Assembly (NCBI GenBank): GCA_900177435.1
Contig: FXAI01000003.1
Coordinates: 1 to 64,000 of the forward strand
DNA: 64,000 nucleotides
Source of the DNA: Alteromonadaceae bacterium Bs31
GTDB lineage: Bacteria > Pseudomonadota > Gammaproteobacteria > Pseudomonadales > Cellvibrionaceae
Direction of reading: 5' to 3'
Numbering within the stretch: position 1 is the first letter of the stretch; every line of letters starts with the position of its first letter. The notes beneath the pieces were generated by a model. That model ran no database searches. It saw only the letters and a program-made list of their open reading frames with translations, and had not been told where the DNA came from. Below are positions 24,791-33,180 of this stretch, piece by piece. A program made the position numbers and the translations under genes.

Positions 24791-25411
24791 ATGAATAAAA
24801 GTAAACTCAAGCGAGCGGAAAAAGCGTTCTTCGCCAGGTATCCCGGCGGTTTCTTGCACCCCGAACTGGTCAGTGTTGGCAAAAAACACAAAATGGATCA
24901 GATGATTAGCTTGGCTCAACAGAGCTTCACGAGGGCTTGCTTTTCAGACCCAGCCACTATCACGACACAAATGGCAACAATAGTTAGCCGCTCCTCAATG
25001 ATTTCTATGTTCGAAAAACCCAGGTTTAAGGACGCGCTGAGCTCTTCTCCAGGTGGAGACTTATCGTCTTTAAGCAATGGTTTAAAAAAATATTTACACG
25101 GCAGCCAAAAAAATGGATTTAACGAGCAACTCAATTTTTTGCAAACACATAAGCTGGCAAAATGGTCCTTGATTACAATAATCCCAAACTACTACAAACC
25201 CATGGATGAAGTTTTTGTAAAGCCCAGCACGGCAAAGGGAATTATAGAATATTTTGAATTAAACGGGCTGTTGTACAAGCCCCAGCCTAGCTGGGAGTTT
25301 TATCAGCATTACAGGGAGGTAATTTTTGAAATGCGCTCACTGGTGGATAAAAGTCTGGCGCCAAGCAATGCAGCATTTTGTGGATTTTTAATGATGAGTA
25401 TGGCAGCTTAG
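24791..25411 (+). CDS. Hypothetical protein between YCII and ECF sigma genes
   Basis: A 206-residue soluble, mostly helical protein (MNKSKLKRAEKAFFARYPGGF). I recognise no named domain. It reads in the same direction as the YCII gene, 54 bp after it, and its stop overlaps the convergent sigma-factor stop by 4 bp. Basic residues are frequent in the first half. Confidence 0.65.
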   Translation: MNKSKLKRAEKAFFARYPGGFLHPELVSVGKKHKMDQMISLAQQSFTRACFSDPATITTQMATIVSRSSMISMFEKPRFKDALSSSPGGDLSSLSNGLKKYLHGSQKNGFNEQLNFLQTHKLAKWSLITIIPNYYKPMDEVFVKPSTAKGIIEYFELNGLLYKPQPSWEFYQHYREVIFEMRSLVDKSLAPSNAAFCGFLMMSMAA

Positions 25412-26691
25412 GCACTCAGGTTGAGCGTTAAATGGCGCTCTATTTGCTTCAGCATTAATGCCTGTTCAAGGGCGGTTCCACCTAAGGCCATGGCAGCTTC
25501 TGCATGGCGCATTGCTTGTTGGCGGCTTCCGGCTTTAGCATATAAGTGGGCGAGCGTGGCTAAGGGTAAGTGAGAGTTTTTGAAGGTCTTGTTTTCTTGC
25601 AATTCAGTCACTCGCTTTATCGCCAGTTCATTACTGCCACTGTATGCAATTGCTATTGCCTGATTAAGCATTGCCAGCGGGGATTGAGTGATCGCTATCA
25701 GCTTAAAGTAATAATAAACAATTGCAGGCCAATTGGTAGCGTCGAATGACGTAGATTGGCAATGCTCACGGGCGATTAAGGCCTCATAGAAAAATCGTCC
25801 ATTGGCATCGTCCTGAACATACTCTCTTGCTTTAGCCAGCAGCGCATCACCTTGTATTACTAGCTCTTTGCTCCACAGTCGTCGGTCCTGCATATCCAGG
25901 GGAATAGCTTGCCCCTGCTCGTCCAGCCTGGAATCAAGTCTTGCCATATGGAAATTCAACAAGGCTAATAGCGAATAGGTATCTCTATTGGCAATCGCGG
26001 GTGTTTCTATCAACAGTTTCGCCAAGCCCAATGCTTCCATACAAAATAGGCGATTAATCACTTCCTTGCCCCCAGAGCTGTGAAAACCCTCGTTAAACAG
26101 CAAATAGATTACGGTATGCACGGTATTTAAGGCCGATGACATTTTTTCCGGTGGTGGCATGTCAAAAGCAGCGCCTTTCAATTGCTGTCGAGTTCGCAGC
26201 AAGCGTTTCTTTACCGTCGCCTCGGGTATTAGCAGAGCTCTAGAAACAGCCGTGGTGCTAAAACCGCAGAGCAGTTTTAACAAAAGAGGGATTTGATTGG
26301 CCACACTAAGATCTTCACGGCAGCACATAAACATCATACGTAGCTGGTCGTCCTGAATTTTTTCTTCTTTAAATTCACTCTCAACCGCACAACTTAGAGA
26401 CCACTCGCTTTCCAAATAGCGGGATAAATCCGCCGAAAACTTAAGGGCATTTTTATTTGCTCGAATGATATCAATCGCGCGGTTTTTCGCGGTCTGCATC
26501 AACCATGCTGCGGGCTTAGGGGGGATACCATGTTCTCGCCAGTTATGCAGCGCTCTATTGAATGCATCCTGTAAGGTGTCTTCAGCTAGATCGATGTTTT
26601 CCGGCCCAAAGACCCTTATGAGTACTGCAATTAATTTGGAGGACTCACTTTTATAAAGCCTGTTTAAAACAGTATTTACTTCATGCTGCAT
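25408..26691 (-). CDS. ECF42-type RNA polymerase sigma factor
   Basis: A 427-residue sigma factor. Region 2 (AEDTLQDAFNRALHNW, AKNRAIDIIR) is at about 35-80 and region 4 (LLLKLLCGFSTTAVSRALLIPEATVKKRLLRTRQQL) at about 140-175. These are followed by the long helical, TPR-like C-terminal extension (DUF6596) that defines the ECF42 group. That extension takes the place of an anti-sigma factor. The group is linked to DGPF/YCII genes such as the one at 24392. The target promoters are not known. Confidence 0.9.
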   Translation of the reverse strand: MQHEVNTVLNRLYKSESSKLIAVLIRVFGPENIDLAEDTLQDAFNRALHNWREHGIPPKPAAWLMQTAKNRAIDIIRANKNALKFSADLSRYLESEWSLSCAVESEFKEEKIQDDQLRMMFMCCREDLSVANQIPLLLKLLCGFSTTAVSRALLIPEATVKKRLLRTRQQLKGAAFDMPPPEKMSSALNTVHTVIYLLFNEGFHSSGGKEVINRLFCMEALGLAKLLIETPAIANRDTYSLLALLNFHMARLDSRLDEQGQAIPLDMQDRRLWSKELVIQGDALLAKAREYVQDDANGRFFYEALIAREHCQSTSFDATNWPAIVYYYFKLIAITQSPLAMLNQAIAIAYSGSNELAIKRVTELQENKTFKNSHLPLATLAHLYAKAGSRQQAMRHAEAAMALGGTALEQALMLKQIERHLTLNLSA

Positions 26692-26779
26692 AGGGAAAAA
26701 CTAATTTGTTAAAGTCCTTAGCGCGAAATATTCAGCGGACAGAATATTTAAGCTTAGCCGCCGCTCTTGCATGGCAGGG

Positions 26780-28243
26780 CTAATTATTCTCTGCGCCAGC
26801 TATACCCTCTGCCTGCCGGGCAATAGCTTCGGTCATACCTTTAAAAATAACAAGGTGTGCAAGCTCCAGAGAATACCAATAGAGTAAACCAGGCGCTCCA
26901 GCGGGATGCCAATAGGCCTTTGCGGTAATTTCACATTGTGACTTATCTCGCTCGCTAAGTTCAAACTCCAACACACCTGCGCCAGGTGCACGCATACCAA
27001 AGGCCAACGTGAGCCGCTTGTAGGGCTCTAGCCCAATCACAGTCCAGGAATCTACTTTGTCGCCAAGCCTTAACTCAGCCGGGTGCCGTCGCTGCCGATT
27101 AAGGCCCGGGCCACCTATCAACCAATCCAGCGTTTCACGCAGTGTCCACAAGCCATTCAAATAAAAGTAGCGCTGTGTTCCACCAATAGTCGATAGTACT
27201 TGCCAAACCTGTTCGGGCCTTGCATTTGCAATGGCCGAGCCGCCCGCTTTTTTTGCGTAGTAGGCATAATCGATGCGTTGCTTTCGTATTCTAAACGCGC
27301 CTTCCACCCAGCGCGATTGCACGGCATGCTGCTGCTCCATGCTAAACACTCGCTCCACGCTGCTGCGAAAATCGTATAACGCTTGTGGAACCAGTTCTCT
27401 CAGGCTTTGGTCATCCGCAAAAAAATCGTGCTTCAAACCATCAATGAGTGCGCGGGCAATATTGGTGGGTACAGAGCTTACGTATTTTAACCAGTAAGAA
27501 GACAGTTTAGGCGAAAGAAAAGGTACCGGTAAAATAAGGGGCTTTCTACGGCCGGCAACCTCAGCCAGGCTGTTCATCATTTGCTGATAATTCAGGCTTT
27601 CCGGCCCCGCAGCATCAAATATTTTATTGTAAGCTTCTTTTCGCAGAGCGAGTTGCACGAGGTAGCTCAATAAATTCTCCAGCGCAATGGGAGGAGAAAA
27701 AGATCTTACCCATTTGGGTGTAATCATAAGCGGCAAATGAAAGACCAGGTCTCGCATCACCTCGAAGGCGGCGGAGCCTGGCCCAACCACGATGCCAGCA
27801 CGAAGCTCCGTAACAGGCACAGAACCGGCGCTACGCAAACGCTCACCCGTTTCGCGGCGGGAGTTAATGTGCTCAGACTTTGCGTTTTCCGGTACCAGTC
27901 CACCCAGATAAATAATATGTTTAAGGCCACTTTTTTCTGCCGCTTTGGCAAAATTCTCGGCAGCGCGTAAATCCGTTTTAGCGAAGTTCTTGCCCTCGCC
28001 CATTGAATGAACAAGATAGTAGGCAAGGTCAACACCCGCCATTGCTTTTAGCAGCGATTCTGGATCGAGAGCGTCGGCTTGCACTAGCTCAACGCCTTGC
28101 CATTGCCGAGCGGCGAGCAAGGCTTTATTGCGTGAACTGGCACGAATGTTAAAAGGGTGTTTTAGCAATTCTGGTACCAGGTAGCTACCGATATAACCCG
28201 AAGCGCCAAAAACCAAAACTTTTACAGGGTGGCTGGAAGACAT
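26780..28243 (-). CDS. SDR-family epimerase-like protein with DUF2867 domain
   Basis: A 487-residue protein. The N-terminal 300 residues are an NAD(P)-binding Rossmann fold (VLVFGASGYIGSYLVPELL). The Tyr/Lys pair of classical SDRs is not evident, as in NmrA/YbjT-like atypical members. The C-terminal 150 residues (VWQVLSTIGGTQRYFY, LRETLDWLIGGPGLNRQRRHP) are DUF2867, a SRPBCC-like domain. The architecture matches the YbjT/YesF-like group. It may act on a quinone or lipid-like ligand. Confidence 0.85.
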   Translation of the reverse strand: MSSSHPVKVLVFGASGYIGSYLVPELLKHPFNIRASSRNKALLAARQWQGVELVQADALDPESLLKAMAGVDLAYYLVHSMGEGKNFAKTDLRAAENFAKAAEKSGLKHIIYLGGLVPENAKSEHINSRRETGERLRSAGSVPVTELRAGIVVGPGSAAFEVMRDLVFHLPLMITPKWVRSFSPPIALENLLSYLVQLALRKEAYNKIFDAAGPESLNYQQMMNSLAEVAGRRKPLILPVPFLSPKLSSYWLKYVSSVPTNIARALIDGLKHDFFADDQSLRELVPQALYDFRSSVERVFSMEQQHAVQSRWVEGAFRIRKQRIDYAYYAKKAGGSAIANARPEQVWQVLSTIGGTQRYFYLNGLWTLRETLDWLIGGPGLNRQRRHPAELRLGDKVDSWTVIGLEPYKRLTLAFGMRAPGAGVLEFELSERDKSQCEITAKAYWHPAGAPGLLYWYSLELAHLVIFKGMTEAIARQAEGIAGAENN

Positions 28244-28436
28244 AATAAAGAGGTAAAATTTTGTATAAGCCAGTCTTTACTTAATAAGGTGGAATAGCAA
28301 GGTTTTTATCGCGCCAGGCGACCAACAAAAGCTAAATAAAAATGCACAGCAAAAGCCACACGCAGAGCAGCTGCTTTTTATTGTTTACTCTCACTCTACA
28401 CACACCTTAAGTAGGTCATGTATTATTAAGCTTAAC

Positions 28437-29231
28437 ATGCTCATCCCTGCACCCTATTACACAAGCATTGGCTTGTTACTACTTGCCGCAGCGCTATCGG
28501 CGCTGGCTGGCCTGCTGCCCTATGAGCTTTTAAGCTTACTTGTTATATTTGCTTGCGCTCTTCATATTTTTGTTAAGGCTGGCAACAAGCCAGTGTGGCA
28601 AAGGGCATTTTTTTGGTTGTGCGCTGTTGTACTTGGCCTGGCCATAGGCCTGTTCCGCCCCGAGGGCTTTAATTATCCGCTCTTATTCAGCGCAAAAGCC
28701 CTGCCCTTCGACTTGTATTTAAATCTTGGCAAGGCTTTCGCTGGCTATCTAGCGCTTGTGCTGCTGGCAGCACAACTACACTCGCTAAAAAAACGTTCAC
28801 TTATAGTAAGCCTCGGCCTCGTACTCAGCTTTTGTTGTTTAATTTTTGTTGTGGCCATCCCTCTACTGGGCCTGCAGCTGCAATTGAAAGCATTAAATTA
28901 TATTGCTGTGTTCGCGGTGGTGAATCTCCTGATAACCTGCGTCTCCGAAGAAGTATTTATGCGCTTACTTTTTCAATTACAGATAAGCAGAGTGCTCGGG
29001 AGGCGCATTAGCTCCTCTGCGCTTAGGCAGAGCATAGCCGCAGTAGTCACCGCGCTGCTCTTCACCCTTACCCACGCTATTGGCGATGGCAGAGTATTCG
29101 CCGTATACCTGCTTGCCGGGCTAGCCTACGGGTTTATATTTGCCTTGAGCGGTCGTTTACTTATGGCTATAGCACTGCATTTTCTGGTGAACATTATTCA
29201 TTTCAGCTTTTTAACCTACCCACTGGCTTAA
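28437..29231 (+). CDS. CPBP family intramembrane metalloprotease
   Basis: A 264-residue protein with about seven to eight membrane helices. The CPBP/CAAX-protease motifs are present: EEVFMRLLFQLQI (EExxxR) at about 179-191, FTLTHAIGDG with a histidine, and HFLVNIIHFSF near the C-terminus. Members cleave or process peptides and prenylated substrates in the membrane, and some give resistance to bacteriocins. The substrate is unknown here. Confidence 0.85.
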   Translation: MLIPAPYYTSIGLLLLAAALSALAGLLPYELLSLLVIFACALHIFVKAGNKPVWQRAFFWLCAVVLGLAIGLFRPEGFNYPLLFSAKALPFDLYLNLGKAFAGYLALVLLAAQLHSLKKRSLIVSLGLVLSFCCLIFVVAIPLLGLQLQLKALNYIAVFAVVNLLITCVSEEVFMRLLFQLQISRVLGRRISSSALRQSIAAVVTALLFTLTHAIGDGRVFAVYLLAGLAYGFIFALSGRLLMAIALHFLVNIIHFSFLTYPLA

Positions 29232-29420
29232 TGACGCATTGACAAAATTAACCAAGCCTTGGTCTAGTTTACTAACTCAGCGCTTAGCGCACATAATTAA
29301 TTCTTTATTTTCAAGCACTTACATATTGGCACGTATTCTGTATTAAGACTTAAAAGCAACTAAACGTAACTAAAAGCAAGTCAAGAACACCCGCAAATTT
29401 ACAGACTACAAAGGATACAA

Positions 29421-29831
29421 ATGGAAAAGAACGATTCACACTCACTTGCCGTTGGCTATATAGCATGGATATTCGGCTTTATGGGCGCGCACCGCTTTTA
29501 CTTCGGCAGGCCGGTAACGGGCACAATCTGGTTTTTTACCCTGGGCCTGTTTTTTGTTGGCTGGATTATCGACTTCTTTCTCATACCCTCCATGGAGCAA
29601 GAGGCCGATAACACCTACATCATGGGCGAGACGGACTACAGCGTAGCCTGGCTGTTGCTGTTCTTTACCGGTATCTTTGGCATTCACCGCATGTACATGG
29701 GCAAATGGCTTAGCGGCATTATCTATCTGTTTACGCTCGGCCTGTTTGGCCTTGGTATTTTGTACGATTTATGGACACTCAACCGCCAGGTACACGAGCA
29801 GAACAGCCAACAGCGCGCCTGGGCCACCTAA
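29421..29831 (+). CDS. TM2-domain membrane protein
   Basis: A 136-residue protein made of two TM2 units, each with the GxxGxHRFY-type turn: FGFMGAHRFYFGRPVTG and FTGIFGIHRMYMGKWLSG. There are four membrane helices in total. AAAGGATACAA precedes the ATG. The function of TM2 proteins is not defined. Confidence 0.85.
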   Translation: MEKNDSHSLAVGYIAWIFGFMGAHRFYFGRPVTGTIWFFTLGLFFVGWIIDFFLIPSMEQEADNTYIMGETDYSVAWLLLFFTGIFGIHRMYMGKWLSGIIYLFTLGLFGLGILYDLWTLNRQVHEQNSQQRAWAT

Positions 29832-29919
29832 TAAAAATAACCCATACAAATCAAAGGTTTGGCAGCTTTATACCGAAATACCGTCTAACTCTGTACATGC
29901 AACAAAAACGGAGATAGAC

Positions 29920-30498
29920 ATGAAACATCTAAACCTTTATGGCTTTGCAGGCAGTACCTACTTGCGCACGGTAGAAATGGTATGCCTGCACAAAAACATT
30001 AAATACAGCCTCAAGCCACTGGAGTTCCGCACGCAATCCCACAGGGCTCTGCATCCCTTTTTACGTATGCCAATAATGGAACACGAGGGCTTTGTACTAT
30101 TCGAATCACTCGCTATTTGCAGCTACCTGGAAGATATGGAGCCAGCAGTAAAAATGCTGCCAACATCCGCCAAAGAAAAGGCCATATCTATACAATGGAT
30201 AAGTGCTTTTATTGATTACCTGGCACCCGTGCTCATAAAGGGAAAGCCTCAAGAAGCTTCGCAAAGCTGGCCGGAACGTACCGGCGAATACCTAAAAATT
30301 CTGGACCAAAATCTTGCCAGGCACCCCTTTATGGCGGGAGCACAGCCCGGCCTTGCGGATTTATATTTGTCCCCAGCCATTGACTATGCGCTCGGCGGGC
30401 AGGGTTTTGATGACTTGCTCGCGCAAAACCCTCATTTGCTGGCATGGTGGCAAAAAGCCTCGGCTTGCAGTAGGTTTGAGCAAACACAGGTAGCCTGA
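29920..30498 (+). CDS. Glutathione S-transferase family protein
   Basis: A 192-residue enzyme from the ATG at 29920, preceded by GGAGATAGAC. The thioredoxin-like N-terminus reads MKHLNLYGFAGSTYLRTVEM, followed by cis-Pro-type MPIMEH and the ESLAICSYLED block. The helical domain includes NLARHPFMAGAQPGLADLYL. The Ser/Thr after GFAG could be the glutathione-activating residue. The sigma-factor gene starts two bases after its stop, so they form one operon. Confidence 0.85.
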   Translation: MKHLNLYGFAGSTYLRTVEMVCLHKNIKYSLKPLEFRTQSHRALHPFLRMPIMEHEGFVLFESLAICSYLEDMEPAVKMLPTSAKEKAISIQWISAFIDYLAPVLIKGKPQEASQSWPERTGEYLKILDQNLARHPFMAGAQPGLADLYLSPAIDYALGGQGFDDLLAQNPHLLAWWQKASACSRFEQTQVA

Positions 30499-30499
30499 T

Positions 30500-31378
30500 A
30501 TGACCTTCAACACTATACCCCCAAGCAAAACAGCTACAGCTAGCGCCGCTCAGCACAACGAACCCGCCTTGGTGGCACAAGCAAAAGCGGGAGACGAGAA
30601 AGCCTTTGCTGTGTTGGTAAACATCTACCGCTCCCGGCTGCGCAATATTATTCGCAAAACCGTAGGGCACCCGGACGATACCGATGAACTCTATCAGGAA
30701 AGCCTTTTAAAAGCTGCCACTGCCCTTGGCAGCTATAAAGGCGATTCAAATTTTGGCACCTGGCTGTGTGCCATAGGCGTAAACTTGAGCCTGGATTTTT
30801 TGCGAAAGCAGAAAGCCTGGCGCACACGTGCCCAGGTTATTTATGGCAATGTTTGCTACGAAAACCCTGAGTGGGGTGCAGAGGTTTACCAGGCGATTAA
30901 TCAAGTGGAGTTTGAGTTCGACGTGCACGAACACATTGCCTACTGCTGGAGCTGCGTCGCTCGCTCCCTGCCAGCAGAGCAGAATGTCAGCCTGGTTTAC
31001 CGCGAGTTTCTTGGCCTCACCAACCGAGAAAGCGCAAAGAAAATGGGGCTGAGCGAATCCGTCTTCCGCCATACCCTCGCTAAAGCCAGAGCAAGTATGC
31101 AAAACAGCTTTGACGATCTCTGTGCGCTGGTGAGTAAAAAAGGCGTTTGTTATCAATGCTCCGGCTTGCGTGAAGGCTGTGCGGAAGAAAAACAGGGGCA
31201 GGCTCTGCCAGCAAACCCAAACATGGCGCAACGAATTCGCTTCGTAGGTGAGGCCGAACTGGACAGCGGTAAATCCCAGGGGATGCACGATCTGTTTTAT
31301 CGGCGCACACAAGAGCTGGAGCATACGGGCCAGGGCAGCGAGGATGAGGTTTCCAAGTGCTATTCATCGCCTGAATAA
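30500..31378 (+). CDS. ECF sigma factor with Cys-containing C-terminal extension
   Basis: A 292-residue sigma factor. Region 2 (DEKAFAVLVNIYRSRLRNII, DELYQESLLKAATAL, FGTWLCAIGVNLSLDFLRK) and region 4 (TNRESAKKMGLSESVFRHTLAKARAS) are clear. An extension follows with CYQCSGLREGC at about 215-225, a possible zinc or redox-sensing cluster. It lies directly after the GST gene, with no anti-sigma gene, so the extension may sense thiol stress. That is inference. Confidence 0.85.
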   Translation: MTFNTIPPSKTATASAAQHNEPALVAQAKAGDEKAFAVLVNIYRSRLRNIIRKTVGHPDDTDELYQESLLKAATALGSYKGDSNFGTWLCAIGVNLSLDFLRKQKAWRTRAQVIYGNVCYENPEWGAEVYQAINQVEFEFDVHEHIAYCWSCVARSLPAEQNVSLVYREFLGLTNRESAKKMGLSESVFRHTLAKARASMQNSFDDLCALVSKKGVCYQCSGLREGCAEEKQGQALPANPNMAQRIRFVGEAELDSGKSQGMHDLFYRRTQELEHTGQGSEDEVSKCYSSPE

Positions 31379-31455
31379 AAATTCTGGTGCTATAGCTAGG
31401 CCTTGAAAACAGAACTGTTTTTATATACAGTGCCTTTCTGTAAAAGGAGGCTGTT

Positions 31456-33180
31456 ATGGCATTAGGTTCGACCAATCCGATCTCCAGTGATGTGCCCGCT
31501 GAGAATGCCCCCTACCAGGCAGCTCCCCTGTACTATCTGGACAATTTTGTCTCGCTGATCAGCACAGTTTATGCCCTCTACGATGATTTACTCACGCCGG
31601 CAGAGCTTAGCTTCTACCGGCGTTTTATCGCCTTGGATAGCAATGCACAAGCCCTTCTGGTTCGCCTGCTAAGCAGAAAGGGCGATTTATTTCGGCTAAG
31701 CAAAATCCGCTACACTGAAATCGGCGATACCCATCTGGCCACCGCCATACTGCTAAGCGAAGACTTGATCAGCGAACCCCTGAGTGCAAGGCTTGACGAC
31801 ATTTTTCCGCTCTTTACTAAAGCAGAGTGGCTACAACTGCTTAAGCGAAACGATTTAAAAAACACCCCAAAAAACCTGTTAAAAGAACACCTGGCTGAGG
31901 ACGACTACCTACTGCCCAATGTGCTGTCCAGCTGTGACGATACCCTGGTAAAAATAAACTGCAGGCAAATATTCTCTACCTACAAGCTGTTGTTTTTCGG
32001 CAACGGTCGGCAAGATTTAACAGACTTTATTACAGTGGAACTTGGCATCACGCAATTCGAAGCCTATCGCATACATAAGCAATCCCGTTTTTTTGAAAAA
32101 CGAGAACAAGTGAATAGCATGCTAAGCTATTACACCCTGCAAGAAGATTTACTGGATTTAAAACCCTACGATGCAGCCCAGCTTGTTTCCTTACTCCATC
32201 GCCTGCCGGCAATTCAAACAATTTCGGGCAACAGCTATGTTGAACGTGTGCTCAACCGGCGCATACAACGTGCGCACCTCACGGTTGCGCGGCAACTAGA
32301 GCGCTTGGGCGCCAACGATGCTGCCCTGTCTATCTACCAGCATTGTGAACAGCCGCCAAGCCGAGAGCGCCAAATCAGGATTCTGCACAAGCAGGAAAAA
32401 ACGGAACAGGCTTGCGAGCTCGGCAATCAGCTATTAAAAACCGGCTCCGACGCGGAAATAAGATTCGCACAAGCTTTTCTGGCAAGAATAAACAAAGCCT
32501 CAAGTCGCACAGCCTATTCCCCAACAACACAACTTACGAAGCCGTCAATAAAGCATTTAACAACAGAAACTCTGCAACTTGCCACAACAACGCTTTCTGT
32601 AGAACAGGCTGTAAGTATGCACTACAGCCAGCAAGGAACATGCTATTACCTGGAGAATCAGTTTTTTTTAAGCCTCTTTGGCCTGGTGTTTTGGCCCGCT
32701 GTTTTTGCTGATGTGCCAGGAGCATTTACCCATAAGTTCCAGTCGCAACCCCACGATTTATATGACCAGCAGTTTTCTGCACGGCGACAAGCGCAAATAG
32801 CCAGTGGCTGGAAGCAACTGAAACAGTGGCTTGAATCACCAGAGCAGGCGCTGCACTTTTACAGGCAAAAAAAGGGAATAGCCAACCCCTTTATTAGCTG
32901 GCTTGAAGAAAGCGAACAGGCACTTATGCTGGCACTTATGTTGGCACTACAGCGAATTCCCTTTTGCCATTGGCAGGCCATTTTTAAACGCTTGTGGCAC
33001 AACCCAAAAGAAAATCGCAACGGATTTCCCGATTTGGTGCACTTCCCTCAAGAAGGCGGCTACCAACTGATAGAAGTTAAAGGGCCGGGCGATAAAGTAC
33101 AGGATAATCAAGCTCGCTGGTTTGATTATTTTCAGCAACATAAAATTCCTTGCCGAGTTACTCATGTCAGATGGCTCTGA
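31456..33180 (+). CDS. FAN1-like VRR-NUC structure-specific nuclease
   Basis: A 574-residue nuclease of the bacterial FAN1 type. The N-terminal two-thirds are helical, with SAP/TPR-like segments. The C-terminal VRR-NUC domain (about 480-574) has GFPDLVHFPQEGGYQLIEVKG with the catalytic Asp and Glu-x-Lys, followed by DNQARWFDYF. FAN1 enzymes cut branched DNA and unhook interstrand crosslinks. AAAAGGAGG precedes the ATG. The next gene overlaps by 17 bp, so the helicase is translated from the same mRNA. Confidence 0.9.
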   Translation: MALGSTNPISSDVPAENAPYQAAPLYYLDNFVSLISTVYALYDDLLTPAELSFYRRFIALDSNAQALLVRLLSRKGDLFRLSKIRYTEIGDTHLATAILLSEDLISEPLSARLDDIFPLFTKAEWLQLLKRNDLKNTPKNLLKEHLAEDDYLLPNVLSSCDDTLVKINCRQIFSTYKLLFFGNGRQDLTDFITVELGITQFEAYRIHKQSRFFEKREQVNSMLSYYTLQEDLLDLKPYDAAQLVSLLHRLPAIQTISGNSYVERVLNRRIQRAHLTVARQLERLGANDAALSIYQHCEQPPSRERQIRILHKQEKTEQACELGNQLLKTGSDAEIRFAQAFLARINKASSRTAYSPTTQLTKPSIKHLTTETLQLATTTLSVEQAVSMHYSQQGTCYYLENQFFLSLFGLVFWPAVFADVPGAFTHKFQSQPHDLYDQQFSARRQAQIASGWKQLKQWLESPEQALHFYRQKKGIANPFISWLEESEQALMLALMLALQRIPFCHWQAIFKRLWHNPKENRNGFPDLVHFPQEGGYQLIEVKGPGDKVQDNQARWFDYFQQHKIPCRVTHVRWL

